A stretch of DNA of 14,164 nucleotides from an uncultured Desulfobacteraceae bacterium (GCA_937982505.1 CALJLV010000231.1:1-14164), one strand, 5' to 3'. Positions 1-7,391 are shown, numbered from the stretch's first letter. The notes: generated from the letters alone by a model not told the origin. Numbers and translations: made by a program.

Positions 1-86
1 GGGCCTACGAGACGGTGCTGATCGATGCGGACACGGCCAACGTGCGCATTCTCGGGCGGGTGGTCTGGCTCCAGCGGCGGGTCTGA
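1..86 (+). CDS. C-terminal end of a truncated protein, possibly S24/LexA-like
   Basis: Reading from base 3, 27 codons run to a TGA at 84-86 and give a tail that ends RILGRVVWLQRRV. The rest of the gene lies before the window. An acidic stretch followed by V-R-[IV]-[LI]-G-R-V-V-W and a basic last few residues is how many S24-family (LexA/phage repressor type) serine peptidase domains end, so a transcriptional repressor or UmuD-like protein is the best guess. The catalytic Ser and Lys would be upstream and cannot be checked. It converges on the GNAT gene, with only 20 bases between the two stop codons. Family assignment is tentative; coding status is more likely than not. Confidence 0.45.
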   Translation, partial: AYETVLIDADTANVRILGRVVWLQRRV

Positions 87-106
87 AGGGTTTTCGGGCC
101 CAACGG

Positions 107-583
107 CTAATCTCTAAACGTTCTGAAAGTTGCACCCAAGTCCCGCCGGTACTTGACGAACCCGGCCTTGCGGGCCCCATAGCCCGCCTTTTCGAAAAAG
201 GCGTGGGCCTGGTTGCGGAACGAGGCGCTCAGGAGCATGATCTTGGAGCAGTCGGCCGCCAGGGCCGCCCGCTCCAGGAAGGCCAGGAGCGCCGAACCGA
301 CCCCCTGCCGGCGGACCCCTTGTTCGACGACGACGTTCTCGATGAGCCCGAAGGGCTGCATCCCGTACATGGGATCGCGGCAGAGGCACAGCAGGGCGGT
401 GCCGCCGACATCCCCCCGGTGGTCCGAGACCGCCAGGAGCGTGTTGGGGTCTTGCCGGATTTCCTCGATGCGTCCGGGCAGCACGGCCACGGGCCGCCCG
501 GGCACCAGGAGCCGGTAGAGCGCTTCGATCCGAGGCGCATCCGCGGGGCGCGCCGTCCTGATGTCAAATCCCGCTTCCGCCAT
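107..583 (-). CDS. GNAT-family N-acetyltransferase
   Basis: A 158-residue protein starting MAEAGFDIRTARPADAPRIE. The N-terminal beta strand plus first helix (residues 6-26) is the usual opening of a GNAT fold, and residues 84-100 hold acetyl-CoA motif A, VVVEQGVRRQGVGSALL, with the R-x-x-G-x-G pyrophosphate loop at 91-96. The later SASFRNQAHAFFEKAGY (119-135) is the typical motif B helix. Length fits a single-domain GNAT enzyme. Such proteins transfer an acetyl group from acetyl-CoA to an amine; the substrate cannot be read from sequence. I chose ATG 583 because homology begins there. The frame stays open to 733, but that part is low-complexity and does not look like protein. AAGGAG lies 16 bases upstream, rather far. 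A weak minus-strand promoter is possible at 712-740 (TTGAAT, 17 bp, TACTAG). Confidence 0.88.
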   Translation of the reverse strand: MAEAGFDIRTARPADAPRIEALYRLLVPGRPVAVLPGRIEEIRQDPNTLLAVSDHRGDVGGTALLCLCRDPMYGMQPFGLIENVVVEQGVRRQGVGSALLAFLERAALAADCSKIMLLSASFRNQAHAFFEKAGYGARKAGFVKYRRDLGATFRTFRD

Positions 584-772
584 ACCGCAAAGATGGTCTC
601 TCCTTGACACCGGAAGGTCTTGGCCCGCTGGGCGGGCGCGATCTGACGCCCGATTCGCCGGGGGCTTTTCCCCCTGCGCCCCTGTTGAGGGTGAATTTCC
701 GAAACTGCGGCCTAGTATCCGATATCCACCCAAAATTCAACGTCGCGCCGAAGAGAGGATTCGGCAAGAGAC

Positions 773-801
773 TTGACAATCAGTTGAAAAGGCTGAGAAA
801 A
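773..801 (+). promoter_or_regulatory. Weak candidate promoter of the aldehyde dehydrogenase gene
   Basis: A perfect TTGACA (773-778) lies 80 bases before the chosen start at 859. The hexamer 17 bases downstream, AGAAAA at 796-801, is a poor -10 element. Only the -35 match supports this, in the AT-richest part of the divergent region between the GNAT and dehydrogenase genes. Confidence 0.25.
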
Positions 802-858
802 GATGGTCTCACGGTTCAAAAAACGAAAACGACCCGCCCCCGGGGAAAGGATGACGGA

Positions 859-2295
859 ATGCGCCAGAATGCCTGCAGCACGCGTGCTTGTGAGAACGAT
901 TCGGCCCAGGCCGTCTTCGACCGCCAGCGGGCCGCCTGTCTGGCCCGGCCCTTTCTGCCCTACGCGGAACGCTACGAGGCCCTGCTGGCCCTCGAGACCC
1001 TGCTCATCGACCACCAGGAGGCCATCGCCGAGGCCGTCCGCCAGGATTTCGGCCAGCGCAGCCGCCAGGAAACCCTGCTGCTGGACGTCTTTCCCACGGT
1101 CTCGGGCCTGGCCCACGCGCGCCGCCGCCTGAAGCGGTGGATGCGACCCCGACGCCGGCACACGTCTCTGCTCTTTGCCGGGGGCCGCAACAGGGTGCTT
1201 CCCCAGCCCAAGGGGATCGTGGGCATCGTGTCGCCGTGGAACTATCCGCTCCAGCTGGCCTTCAGCCCGTTGACCTACGCCCTGGCGGCCGGCAACCGCT
1301 GCATGGTCAAAATGGCGGCCAAGAGCCAGCATCTCTGCCGCCTGATGACCGAACTGACGGGCGCCGTGCTGCCCCGGGACCTGGTGGCGATCCTGCCCGG
1401 GGTGCCGGCGGCCGAGTTCACCGCCCTGGCCTTCGATCATCTGATCTTCACCGGCTCGCCGGCCTCGGGAAAGGCCGTGATGCGGGCCGCGGCCGAACAC
1501 CTGACGCCCGTGACCCTGGAACTGGGAGGCAAGTCGCCCGCCATCGTGGCTCCGGATGTCGACCTGGCCACGGCGGCCGAGCGGATCCTCTACGGCAAGC
1601 TGATCAACGCCGGCCAGACCTGTATCGCGCCGGATTATCTCTTCCTGCCCCAAGGGCGGGTGGAGGCCTTCGTCGACCTGGCCCGGGGGGTGATCGCCCG
1701 CCGCTACCCGCGGATCGGATCCGCCGACTACACCGCCATCTGCGACGAAGCGGCCTACCGCCGGCTGATCGATACCCTGGCGGAAGCGGTGCAAAAAGGG
1801 GCGCGCATCGTCCACCCGGGCCCCGAATCCGAACCGGACGCCTCCCTGCGCAAGATCCCGCCGACCCTGGTGCTGGACGTCTCGGAGGACATGCGCATCA
1901 TGCGCGAAGAGATCTTCGGCCCCCTGCTGCCCGTCATGACCTACCGCCGTATGGCCGAGGTCATCGCATACGTCAATGCGCGGCCCCGCCCGCTGGCCCT
2001 CTACCTGTTCACCGGCGACCGGGCACTCCAGGACAGGGTGATCCGATCCACCCTGTCCGGCGGGGTGGTGATCAACGACTGCATCCTGCATGCGGTCCAG
2101 CACGACCTGCCCTTCGGCGGGGTGGGCAACAGCGGCATGGGCCAGTACCACGCCTACGAGGGCTTTCTCGAATTTTCCAAGCTGCGCCCGGTCTTCACCC
2201 AGGCCCCGGCCACGGCCGTGTCCCTGATGCATCCCCCCTACGGCCGGATCTTCGAGCGGGTCTACCGCTGGATGATGCGGCTGCGCCACCTGTGA
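859..2295 (+). CDS. NAD(P)-dependent aldehyde dehydrogenase, coniferyl-aldehyde type
   Basis: A 478-residue member of the aldehyde dehydrogenase superfamily, oxidising an aldehyde to the carboxylate with NAD(P)+. Landmarks: the PWNYP cofactor loop with Asn128, Lys151 in the nucleotide-binding strand, FTGSPASGK (197-205), the general base Glu221 in LELGGKSPAIV, the nucleophile Cys255 in NAGQTCIAPDY, EEIFGP with Glu351, and LPFGGVGNSGMG (417-428). The TCIAPDY signature and the absence of the long N-terminal part of classical ALDHs fit the coniferyl-aldehyde/fatty-aldehyde (CalB, ALDH3-like) branch. The C-terminus is basic and aromatic (FERVYRWMMRLRHL), perhaps membrane-associating as in fatty aldehyde dehydrogenases. 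AAAGGA sits 7 bases before ATG 859, which fixes the start although the frame is open further upstream. The substrate is unknown; a long-chain or aromatic aldehyde is an inference. Confidence 0.93.
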   Translation: MRQNACSTRACENDSAQAVFDRQRAACLARPFLPYAERYEALLALETLLIDHQEAIAEAVRQDFGQRSRQETLLLDVFPTVSGLAHARRRLKRWMRPRRRHTSLLFAGGRNRVLPQPKGIVGIVSPWNYPLQLAFSPLTYALAAGNRCMVKMAAKSQHLCRLMTELTGAVLPRDLVAILPGVPAAEFTALAFDHLIFTGSPASGKAVMRAAAEHLTPVTLELGGKSPAIVAPDVDLATAAERILYGKLINAGQTCIAPDYLFLPQGRVEAFVDLARGVIARRYPRIGSADYTAICDEAAYRRLIDTLAEAVQKGARIVHPGPESEPDASLRKIPPTLVLDVSEDMRIMREEIFGPLLPVMTYRRMAEVIAYVNARPRPLALYLFTGDRALQDRVIRSTLSGGVVINDCILHAVQHDLPFGGVGNSGMGQYHAYEGFLEFSKLRPVFTQAPATAVSLMHPPYGRIFERVYRWMMRLRHL

Positions 2296-2389
2296 TGGCC
2301 GCGCCTGCCATGCCACCGGTGGTGATCCCGGCCGGCCCCAGGACCCTCGGGAGGCGCGCCGTCGCGCCGTCGCCCGGGGTCGATCCGCC

Positions 2390-3517
2390 ATGAGCAGGCC
2401 GCCGATGCACTGGCTGCCGGTGGCCCTGCTCTGGCTGGCGGCTCTGGCCGGCGCCGGGGCAGGGGGGGATTTTGCCACCGTCACCGGCCCCTGCGGATTC
2501 GTCTTTCCCCGGGATCACGGGGCCCACCCGGACCATCGCACCGAATGGTGGTACTATACCGGCCATCTGGAAAGCGGGGAGGGGCGGCGCTTCGGTTTCC
2601 AGCTGACGTTCTTCCGCCACCGGATCGCCCCCCCGCGGGACCGGGAACACTGGCCCGAGCCGGCCTCGGCCTGGCGCGGCGATCAGGTCTATCTGGCCCA
2701 CGCGGCCCTCACCGACGTGGCCCAGCGCCGGCACCTGAGCGCCGAGCGGACCGCCCGCGAGGCCCTGGGGCTGGCCGGAGCGGTCCTCGAGGGCCAGACC
2801 GTGACGGTGCACCTGGGGCCCTGGCATGCCCGAATCGACGACGAGGGGCATCACCTGGAGGCCGAAACCGGGGATTTCGTCCTGTCCCTGGACCTGGCCC
2901 CCCTCAAACCCCCCGTGGCCCATGGGGACGGGGGCTACAGCCGCAAGGGAACCGAGGCCGGCCAGGCCTCGTGCTACTACTCCCTGACCCGGCTGGAGGC
3001 CCGGGGGCGGGTCACGGTGGAAGGCCGCGCGCACCCGGTGACCGGCCTGGCCTGGATGGACCACGAGTACAGCACCGCTCCCCTGGAGCCGGGGCTTGCC
3101 GGCTGGGACTGGTTCAGCCTTCAGCTCGGGGACGGCACGGAGCTGATGGCCTTTGTGCTGCGCCGGCCGGACGGGACCCGGCATCCGGCATCTTCGGGTA
3201 CCCTGGTGGCACCGGACGGCCGCACCCGCCATCTGGCCGGCCCGGACCTCCTCGTGGAGGCGACGCGCCATTGGCAGAGCCCCCGCAGCGGCGGGCGCTA
3301 TCCGGCCGGGTGGCGGCTGCAAGCACCCGGTCCGGGGCTGTCCCTGGAGATTTTACCGGTGGTGGACGACCAGGAGATGCGCACCCCCGGCAGCACCGGG
3401 GTGGTCTACTGGGAGGGGCTGGTGGAGGCGGCCGGACGCCGCGACGGCCGGCCCGTGAGCGGGCACGGCTACGTGGAGCTCACCGGCTATGCCGGCGCCT
3501 TCGATGCGCCCCTGTGA
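2390..3517 (+). CDS. Secreted lipocalin-like protein, CrtC/AttH family (COG5621)
   Basis: 375 residues. An N-terminal signal peptide (hydrophobic residues about 8-24, likely cleaved near AGAGA/GG) sends it out of the cytoplasm; no lipobox cysteine is seen. The family signatures are TEWWYYTGHL (51-60), GYSRKG (182-187), SCYYSLTRL (194-202), AWMDHEYS (221-228), GWDWFSLQL (238-246) and GYVELTGY (360-367), typical of the two-lobed lipocalin-like fold shared by carotenoid 1,2-hydratase CrtC and AttH proteins and often annotated as predicted secreted hydrolase. Whether this one is an enzyme is unknown; no carotenoid genes are nearby. In other bacteria the family often sits beside a LolE/MacB-like ABC permease, which is absent here. 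No clear Shine-Dalgarno precedes ATG 2390; ATG 2405 (residue 6) is an alternative. It lies 94 bases after the dehydrogenase, possibly co-transcribed. Confidence 0.85.
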   Translation: MSRPPMHWLPVALLWLAALAGAGAGGDFATVTGPCGFVFPRDHGAHPDHRTEWWYYTGHLESGEGRRFGFQLTFFRHRIAPPRDREHWPEPASAWRGDQVYLAHAALTDVAQRRHLSAERTAREALGLAGAVLEGQTVTVHLGPWHARIDDEGHHLEAETGDFVLSLDLAPLKPPVAHGDGGYSRKGTEAGQASCYYSLTRLEARGRVTVEGRAHPVTGLAWMDHEYSTAPLEPGLAGWDWFSLQLGDGTELMAFVLRRPDGTRHPASSGTLVAPDGRTRHLAGPDLLVEATRHWQSPRSGGRYPAGWRLQAPGPGLSLEILPVVDDQEMRTPGSTGVVYWEGLVEAAGRRDGRPVSGHGYVELTGYAGAFDAPL

Positions 3518-3537
3518 AACCGAATACATGACAACGA

Positions 3538-3729
3538 TTACTTCTGAATTTTTTCAGCCATGTCCTGCAGCACGGCAGCTTCGACCACACGGCCAACAAC
3601 TCCCTGAGCCAATTGCTGCCGAGTTTCCCCTTTGCCATGATCGGCGTCGGTCTGGCCGCTCCGGCCGCCATGAGCCACATCCCGGTGGTGGTGGGAAGCA
3701 GCTTCTTTTCCATCGATTTTTTTTACCAC
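3538..3729 (-). CDS. Doubtful small ORF of 63 codons, unknown function
   Basis: A GTG start at 3729, 10 bases after the stop of the isomerase gene, opens a 63-codon frame encoding a Lys/His-rich N-terminus (VKKIDGKEAASHHHRD) and a possible amphipathic helix at the end (QQLAQGVVGRVVEAAVLQDM). Its first codon positions are strongly G-rich and T-poor, as in real genes, but third-position GC (about 57 percent by hand count) is well below its neighbours. The in-phase antisense frame on the plus strand has the more usual GC3-high pattern but lacks a proper start. I recognise no family. It could be an operon-end small protein, a decayed gene or chance. Confidence 0.22.
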   Translation of the reverse strand: MVKKIDGKEAASHHHRDVAHGGRSGQTDADHGKGETRQQLAQGVVGRVVEAAVLQDMAEKIQK

Positions 3730-3739
3730 CGCCTGCCAT

Positions 3740-4588
3740 TCAGCGCAGCGCCAGTCCGGCGGCGTTCATCAGGGGCAGCAGGACCTCGCGGCTGCGGCGG
3801 CCGGCATCTTCCGGCATGTCCACGTAAGGGTAGAGTTCCAGGCTGATGTCGCCGGCATATCCAAGGCGCCGCATGGCGGCGAAGACCGAAGAAAAATCGA
3901 CGGCCCCCAGGCCGGCGATGAGGTGGTTGTGGGTCCGGTCGGCGGCGATGTCCTCGATGTGCACATGGCCGATCCACTGGAAGAGGGTTTCGAAGGCCGC
4001 GGCCGGATCCTCGCCGGCGCAGAAGAAATGGCCGACATCGAAGTTCAGTCCCACCGCCGGGGAGCGGATCTCGCGGATGAAGGGCAGAAACTCGCTGGTG
4101 CGCTCCAGGAGCAGGTTCGGTTCGGGCTCGATGAGCAGGCGCACCCCCAGGGCCTCGGCGGTGGGCATCACCCGGTCGAGTCCTTCGTGAAAAAGAGCCA
4201 GGGCTTTCTGGCGGCTCGTTCCATTCTCCAAGGGGCCGCCCGGAGGCACCGAGATGTTGCGGCACCCGAGCCGGTGGGCCACCCGCAGACAGGCCAGGGT
4301 GTGCTCGATACGCATCTGGCGGCGGGCCGCCTGGGTTTCGATCCAGGACGGCAGGTAGGTGTCCCCCACGGCAAAGAGGGTGAAGCTGTTCAGGTTGCTC
4401 ACCTTGAGCCGGCAGCGGGCCAGGGCCGCTTCCACCGCGGCCAGGGCCGGCTCATCGAAGTCCGGCGGGTACAGGTGGGGCCGGTCGCCCATGATTTCCA
4501 CCCCGCCGAAACCCAGCCGGGCGATGCGTTCGATGCTGTCGATGAGGGAAAATTTCACGAAGGCGTTGGTGCTGTAAGCAAAAATCAT
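3740..4588 (-). CDS. Sugar phosphate isomerase/epimerase-like TIM-barrel protein
   Basis: 282 residues with the xylose-isomerase-like (AP endonuclease family 2) TIM-barrel pattern. The putative divalent-metal and acid/base ligands lie where the family has them: Glu154 in LLIEPEP, Asp184 and His187 in NFDVGHFF, His208 and His210 in HVHIED, and Glu251 in SLELYPY. Enzymes of this fold interconvert sugars or inosose-type cyclitols. Its start codon overlaps the stop of the inositol-phosphate synthase (ATGA, 4588-4585), so the two are translationally coupled; AGGAGA lies 7 bases upstream of the start. That pairing suggests it acts on an inositol or inosose intermediate, as IolE/IolH/IolI relatives do, but the reaction is inferred from context only. 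The length is normal for the family and nothing appears broken. Confidence 0.85.
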   Translation of the reverse strand: MIFAYSTNAFVKFSLIDSIERIARLGFGGVEIMGDRPHLYPPDFDEPALAAVEAALARCRLKVSNLNSFTLFAVGDTYLPSWIETQAARRQMRIEHTLACLRVAHRLGCRNISVPPGGPLENGTSRQKALALFHEGLDRVMPTAEALGVRLLIEPEPNLLLERTSEFLPFIREIRSPAVGLNFDVGHFFCAGEDPAAAFETLFQWIGHVHIEDIAADRTHNHLIAGLGAVDFSSVFAAMRRLGYAGDISLELYPYVDMPEDAGRRSREVLLPLMNAAGLALR

Positions 4589-5751
4589 GGGGATGTCTCC
4601 TGCAGGCAGACCGCCGCCAGCCGGTCCAGGGCCGTCAACTGCTCGGCGAAGGTGAGGGGCGGGCAGGGGCCCACCGCCTTTTTGAAGTAGAAGCCCAGTT
4701 CGGGCACCGCCCCCCGGCGCCCGGCGCCCTGCAGGGCGGTCATCCAGCGGGCCAGATCGAGGACCAGGGGGGCCGCCAGGATCGAATCGCGGCCCTGCAG
4801 ATCGATGCGCAGGCTCATGGGCAGCTCGAAGAGGCCCAGCAGGTCGATGACGTCCCAGGCCTCCTTGGCGTCTCCCCGGGGCGGGTAGTAGTCGATGCGC
4901 ACCATGTGGGTGGATCGGCCGTAGCGCGCCCCGACCCGGTAGCCGAGGATCTCGTCCAGCAGCTCGGTCTTGTTGGCCACCTTGCCCGCGGCCCGCAGCG
5001 GATCGTCCAGGTTGGCCCCGTCGGCGTTGCCCAGGATGTTGGCGCTGTACCAGCCGTCCACGTTAAGACCTCGGGCCTTGAGGGCCGACGCCAGCGCCAC
5101 CTTGAAATAGGTCTGGCCGGTCTTTCCGTCCCGGCCGGCCAGAGGGACCCCGGCCGCCTCGGCCGCCGCCAGGACGCAGGGGGCCTCCACCGCGTTGGGG
5201 GTGAAATTGACCACCGGAATCCGCGCCTGGATGGCGGCCAGCACGTAGGCCAGGTCGGGCAGGGCGCTGCCGTCGGCCTCGGCGGCCAGGGCGTCCAGGT
5301 CCCGATAGCGCGACAGGTCCTGGAGGGGGGCCGCCGGCAGCAGGTTGACCAGGACGGCCGGCGTTCCGGCAAAACGCCGGCGCAGCGAGGCCATGTCGGC
5401 GGCCAGCGCCTCTGTCTGGGCGGCCAGGGAGCGTCCGGGGTCGGGGGCCGCCAGCAGGGGGATCGCTGCGATGGCCTCGGCTGCCGGGGCCCAGAGGGAC
5501 TCGGGCACCACCCCGTGGGCGGCCAGGGCTTCAACCAGGGGGCGTCTGGCCTGGTCCCATCCGGCCAGGTGGAAGTTTTCCGGCGCGGGCAGGCGCGGAT
5601 AATTCTGGAAGGTGGTCAGATAGGGGCGGATCAGTTCCGGCCGCCGCGGCAGCAGGGCGGCGGCGGCGGCCAGGGTCGAACCGATGGCCCCGCCCAGGCC
5701 GGCCACCAGCAGCAAAACGGAGGGGGATGGGGAAGCGGACTCGGTTGTCAT
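4585..5751 (-). CDS. Inositol-3-phosphate synthase (myo-inositol-1-phosphate synthase family)
   Basis: 388 residues. Known members convert glucose 6-phosphate to inositol 3-phosphate with tightly bound NAD+. Visible signatures: the Gly-rich Rossmann loop GLGGAIGST (18-26), VNFTPN (181-186), GRDGKTGQT (206-214, matching the eukaryotic GDDFKSGQT motif), WYSANILGNADGANLDDP (234-251), and RDSILAAPLVLDLAR (321-335). It therefore looks closer to the eukaryotic/archaeal type than to mycobacterial Ino1, whose motifs differ. ATG 5751 is preceded by GGAAAGA; an upstream in-frame extension to 5817 has no protein-like features. The next gene overlaps it by four bases. Possible end products are phosphatidylinositol-type lipids, inositol-based solutes or another cyclitol; neighbours do not decide among them. 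A 250-base leader or intergenic region with alternative stems precedes it. The bacterial symbol used elsewhere is ino1. Confidence 0.88.
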   Translation of the reverse strand: MTTESASPSPSVLLLVAGLGGAIGSTLAAAAALLPRRPELIRPYLTTFQNYPRLPAPENFHLAGWDQARRPLVEALAAHGVVPESLWAPAAEAIAAIPLLAAPDPGRSLAAQTEALAADMASLRRRFAGTPAVLVNLLPAAPLQDLSRYRDLDALAAEADGSALPDLAYVLAAIQARIPVVNFTPNAVEAPCVLAAAEAAGVPLAGRDGKTGQTYFKVALASALKARGLNVDGWYSANILGNADGANLDDPLRAAGKVANKTELLDEILGYRVGARYGRSTHMVRIDYYPPRGDAKEAWDVIDLLGLFELPMSLRIDLQGRDSILAAPLVLDLARWMTALQGAGRRGAVPELGFYFKKAVGPCPPLTFAEQLTALDRLAAVCLQETSP

Positions 5752-5836
5752 GCGTCTTTCCGGAGGGTTGGAGTTGGAGCGATCAGCACCCGAGCAGAAA
5801 ACCTGAAAAACGGCCAAAAGTCAAATGCATCCTAAG

Positions 5837-5883
5837 GGCACGGGCGGGACACGGCAACATGTGACCCGCCCTCAGCCCGTGCC
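5837..5883 (-). other. Two mutually exclusive stems upstream of the inositol synthase gene
   Basis: Outer arms GGCACGGGC (5837-5845) and GCCCGTGCC (5875-5883) are perfectly complementary over 9 bp. GGGCGGG (5842-5848) pairs with CCCGCCC (5865-5871), extended past one A/A mismatch by CAC/GTG (5850-5852 with 5861-5863). The two share bases 5842-5845 and cannot form together. The element lies about 85 bases upstream of ATG 5751, downstream of the permease gene. No T-run follows on either strand, so it is not a standard terminator. An attenuator-like or protein-binding element, or chance in GC-rich DNA, are the options. Confidence 0.35.
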
Positions 5884-5973
5884 AGGCCGGGGGGTTGTGA
5901 TCGATGGTCGCCATGGGCAAGGCCACCTCACCTCAGATGGTGGCGCCGGGGTCCAGGCGCCTCGCAGGCCGGG

Positions 5974-5987
5974 GGCGGCTTGCCGCC
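5974..5987 (-). terminator. Weak hairpin after the permease gene
   Basis: GGCGGC (5974-5979) and GCCGCC (5982-5987) form a short GC-only stem 15-29 bases past the stop of the UMF1 gene. No U-tract follows on the minus strand, so termination here is only a guess. Confidence 0.2.
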
Positions 5988-6002
5988 GCGGATCGCGGGG
6001 CC

Positions 6003-7346
6003 TCAGGGGCCGGGCAGGGCCGAGAGCTGTGCGGCCTCCATTCGCCCGCGGGCCTCGTCGACCCGCGAAAAGAGGATCAGGCCCACCACGAACAGGATCA
6101 CCACCGAGCCGAGGCTCCAGCGGGTGGCCATCTGGCCGACGGCCTGGATCTGCTCGGGGCTGGGCGCCGCGGGCATCATCAGGCGCCGCGCCACCAGCCC
6201 CACCGTGCCCATGAGGGCCGGGCCCATGATGGCGGCGAATTTCCCCAGCATGTTGTAGAACCCGAAAAATTCGGCGGCCTTGTCCCGGGGGATGAGCCGG
6301 GCGTAGTAGGACCGGCTCAGGGCCTGGATGCCCCCCTGGACCAGGCCGATGACCACCGCCAGGATGTAAAATTCGTGGCGCGCCTGCATGCGGGTGCCCC
6401 AGAGGGTCACGCCGATATAGACGCCGATGGCCAGGTAGATGGCGCGGCGCACCCCCCATCGCTCTCCCAGGCGCCCGAAGGCCAGGGCCGCCGGAAAACC
6501 GACGAACTGCACGATGAGCAGGGCGACGATGAGATCGTTGGGGTCGAACCCCAGCGACATCCCGTAGTCCACCGCCATGCGGATGATGGTGTCCACCCCG
6601 TCGATGTAAAACCAGTAGGCCAGCAGAAAGAGGCCGACGGTTTTCAGGTGGCGCGTCTTGCGGAAGGTGTCGCGCAGTTGGGACAGACCGGCGCGCACAG
6701 CCGAGGTCCGGGTCTGGATTGGTGGGCCGCCGGGTTCGGGCACCCAGGCGATGGTGATCAGGGTGAAGCCCCCCCACCAGAGGGCCACCGAGAGAAACGA
6801 GAGGCGCACGGCCGTGCCCGGGTCCGGAATTCCGAAAAGGTCCGGTTTGAGCGTCATGAGCACGTTGATCAGAAAGAGCAGCCCGCCGCCGAGGTAGCCC
6901 ATGGAAAAACCGAAGCTCGAGACCCGGTCGATGCGATCCTCGCCCACCAGGCCGGGCAGCAGGGCGTCGTAGAAGATGTTGGCCCCGGAAAACCCGATGG
7001 TCCCCATGATGTAGACGAAGATCGCCAGGGCCCACTGCCCCCGGCCCACGAGGAAGAGCCCGGCGGTGGCCAGGGCCCCCAGGTAGGCGAAACCGATCAG
7101 GAATTTTTTGCGGGCCGACCCGCGGTCGGCAATGGCGCCCAGCACCGGGGCCATCAGGGCCACGACGAGTCCGCCCATGGCATTGCCGAACCCGAGCTGG
7201 GCCGTGCTCAGGTTCACATCGGCGCCGTGGCTCCAGTACTGCTTGAAAAAGACCGGGAAAAAACCGGCCATGACCGTGGTGGCAAAGGCCGAATTGGCCC
7301 AGTCGTAGATGGCCCAGCCCCAGACGACACGCTTCTGTGGATTCAT
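6003..7346 (-). CDS. MFS permease, UMF1 family (Atg22-like)
   Basis: 447 residues with about a dozen hydrophobic segments, so an inner-membrane major facilitator. The N-terminal AIYDWANSAFATTV (12-25) is the hallmark of the UMF1 (unknown major facilitator 1, Atg22-like) family, and GAIADRGSARKKFLI (70-84) is MFS loop motif A. SRSYYARLIPRDKAAEFFGFYN in the second half is also family-typical. Atg22 in yeast exports amino acids from the vacuole; bacterial substrates are mostly unknown. The start at 7346 gives MNPQKRVVWGWAIYDW and has GAGGA 8 bases upstream; the in-frame extension to 7412 is not protein-like. It is transcribed divergently from the DUF2914-cdaA unit. A GGGCGGG/CCCGCCC hairpin (7373-7391) lies in its presumed leader 26 bases before the start codon, which could influence translation. 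Confidence 0.9.
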   Translation of the reverse strand: MNPQKRVVWGWAIYDWANSAFATTVMAGFFPVFFKQYWSHGADVNLSTAQLGFGNAMGGLVVALMAPVLGAIADRGSARKKFLIGFAYLGALATAGLFLVGRGQWALAIFVYIMGTIGFSGANIFYDALLPGLVGEDRIDRVSSFGFSMGYLGGGLLFLINVLMTLKPDLFGIPDPGTAVRLSFLSVALWWGGFTLITIAWVPEPGGPPIQTRTSAVRAGLSQLRDTFRKTRHLKTVGLFLLAYWFYIDGVDTIIRMAVDYGMSLGFDPNDLIVALLIVQFVGFPAALAFGRLGERWGVRRAIYLAIGVYIGVTLWGTRMQARHEFYILAVVIGLVQGGIQALSRSYYARLIPRDKAAEFFGFYNMLGKFAAIMGPALMGTVGLVARRLMMPAAPSPEQIQAVGQMATRWSLGSVVILFVVGLILFSRVDEARGRMEAAQLSALPGP

Positions 7347-7372
7347 CGAGGAGGTCCTCACGGCGTTCCCGG

Positions 7373-7391
7373 GGGCGGGATGAACCCGCCC
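7373..7391 (-). other. Hairpin in the leader of the UMF1 permease gene
   Basis: GGGCGGG (7373-7379) and CCCGCCC (7385-7391) form a perfect 7-bp stem with a 5-base loop, just upstream of the permease ribosome binding site. The same stem sequence occurs in the structure at 5842-5871. Confidence 0.4.

Noticed and set aside
2315..2324. Palindrome-like CCACCGGTGG between the dehydrogenase and the lipocalin-like gene
   Set aside because: A single 10-bp GC-rich palindrome with no promoter next to it is not enough to call an operator.
712..2484. Very long open frame antisense to the dehydrogenase gene
   Set aside because: GC-rich DNA leaves antisense frames open. The product is low-complexity (Gly, Gln, Arg, His) with no domain, while the opposite strand encodes a complete aldehyde dehydrogenase.
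3683..3731. Terminator made of CGGTGGT and ACCACCG near a run of eight T's
   Set aside because: The arms are 35 bases apart and the T-run is inside the loop, so this is not a terminator geometry.
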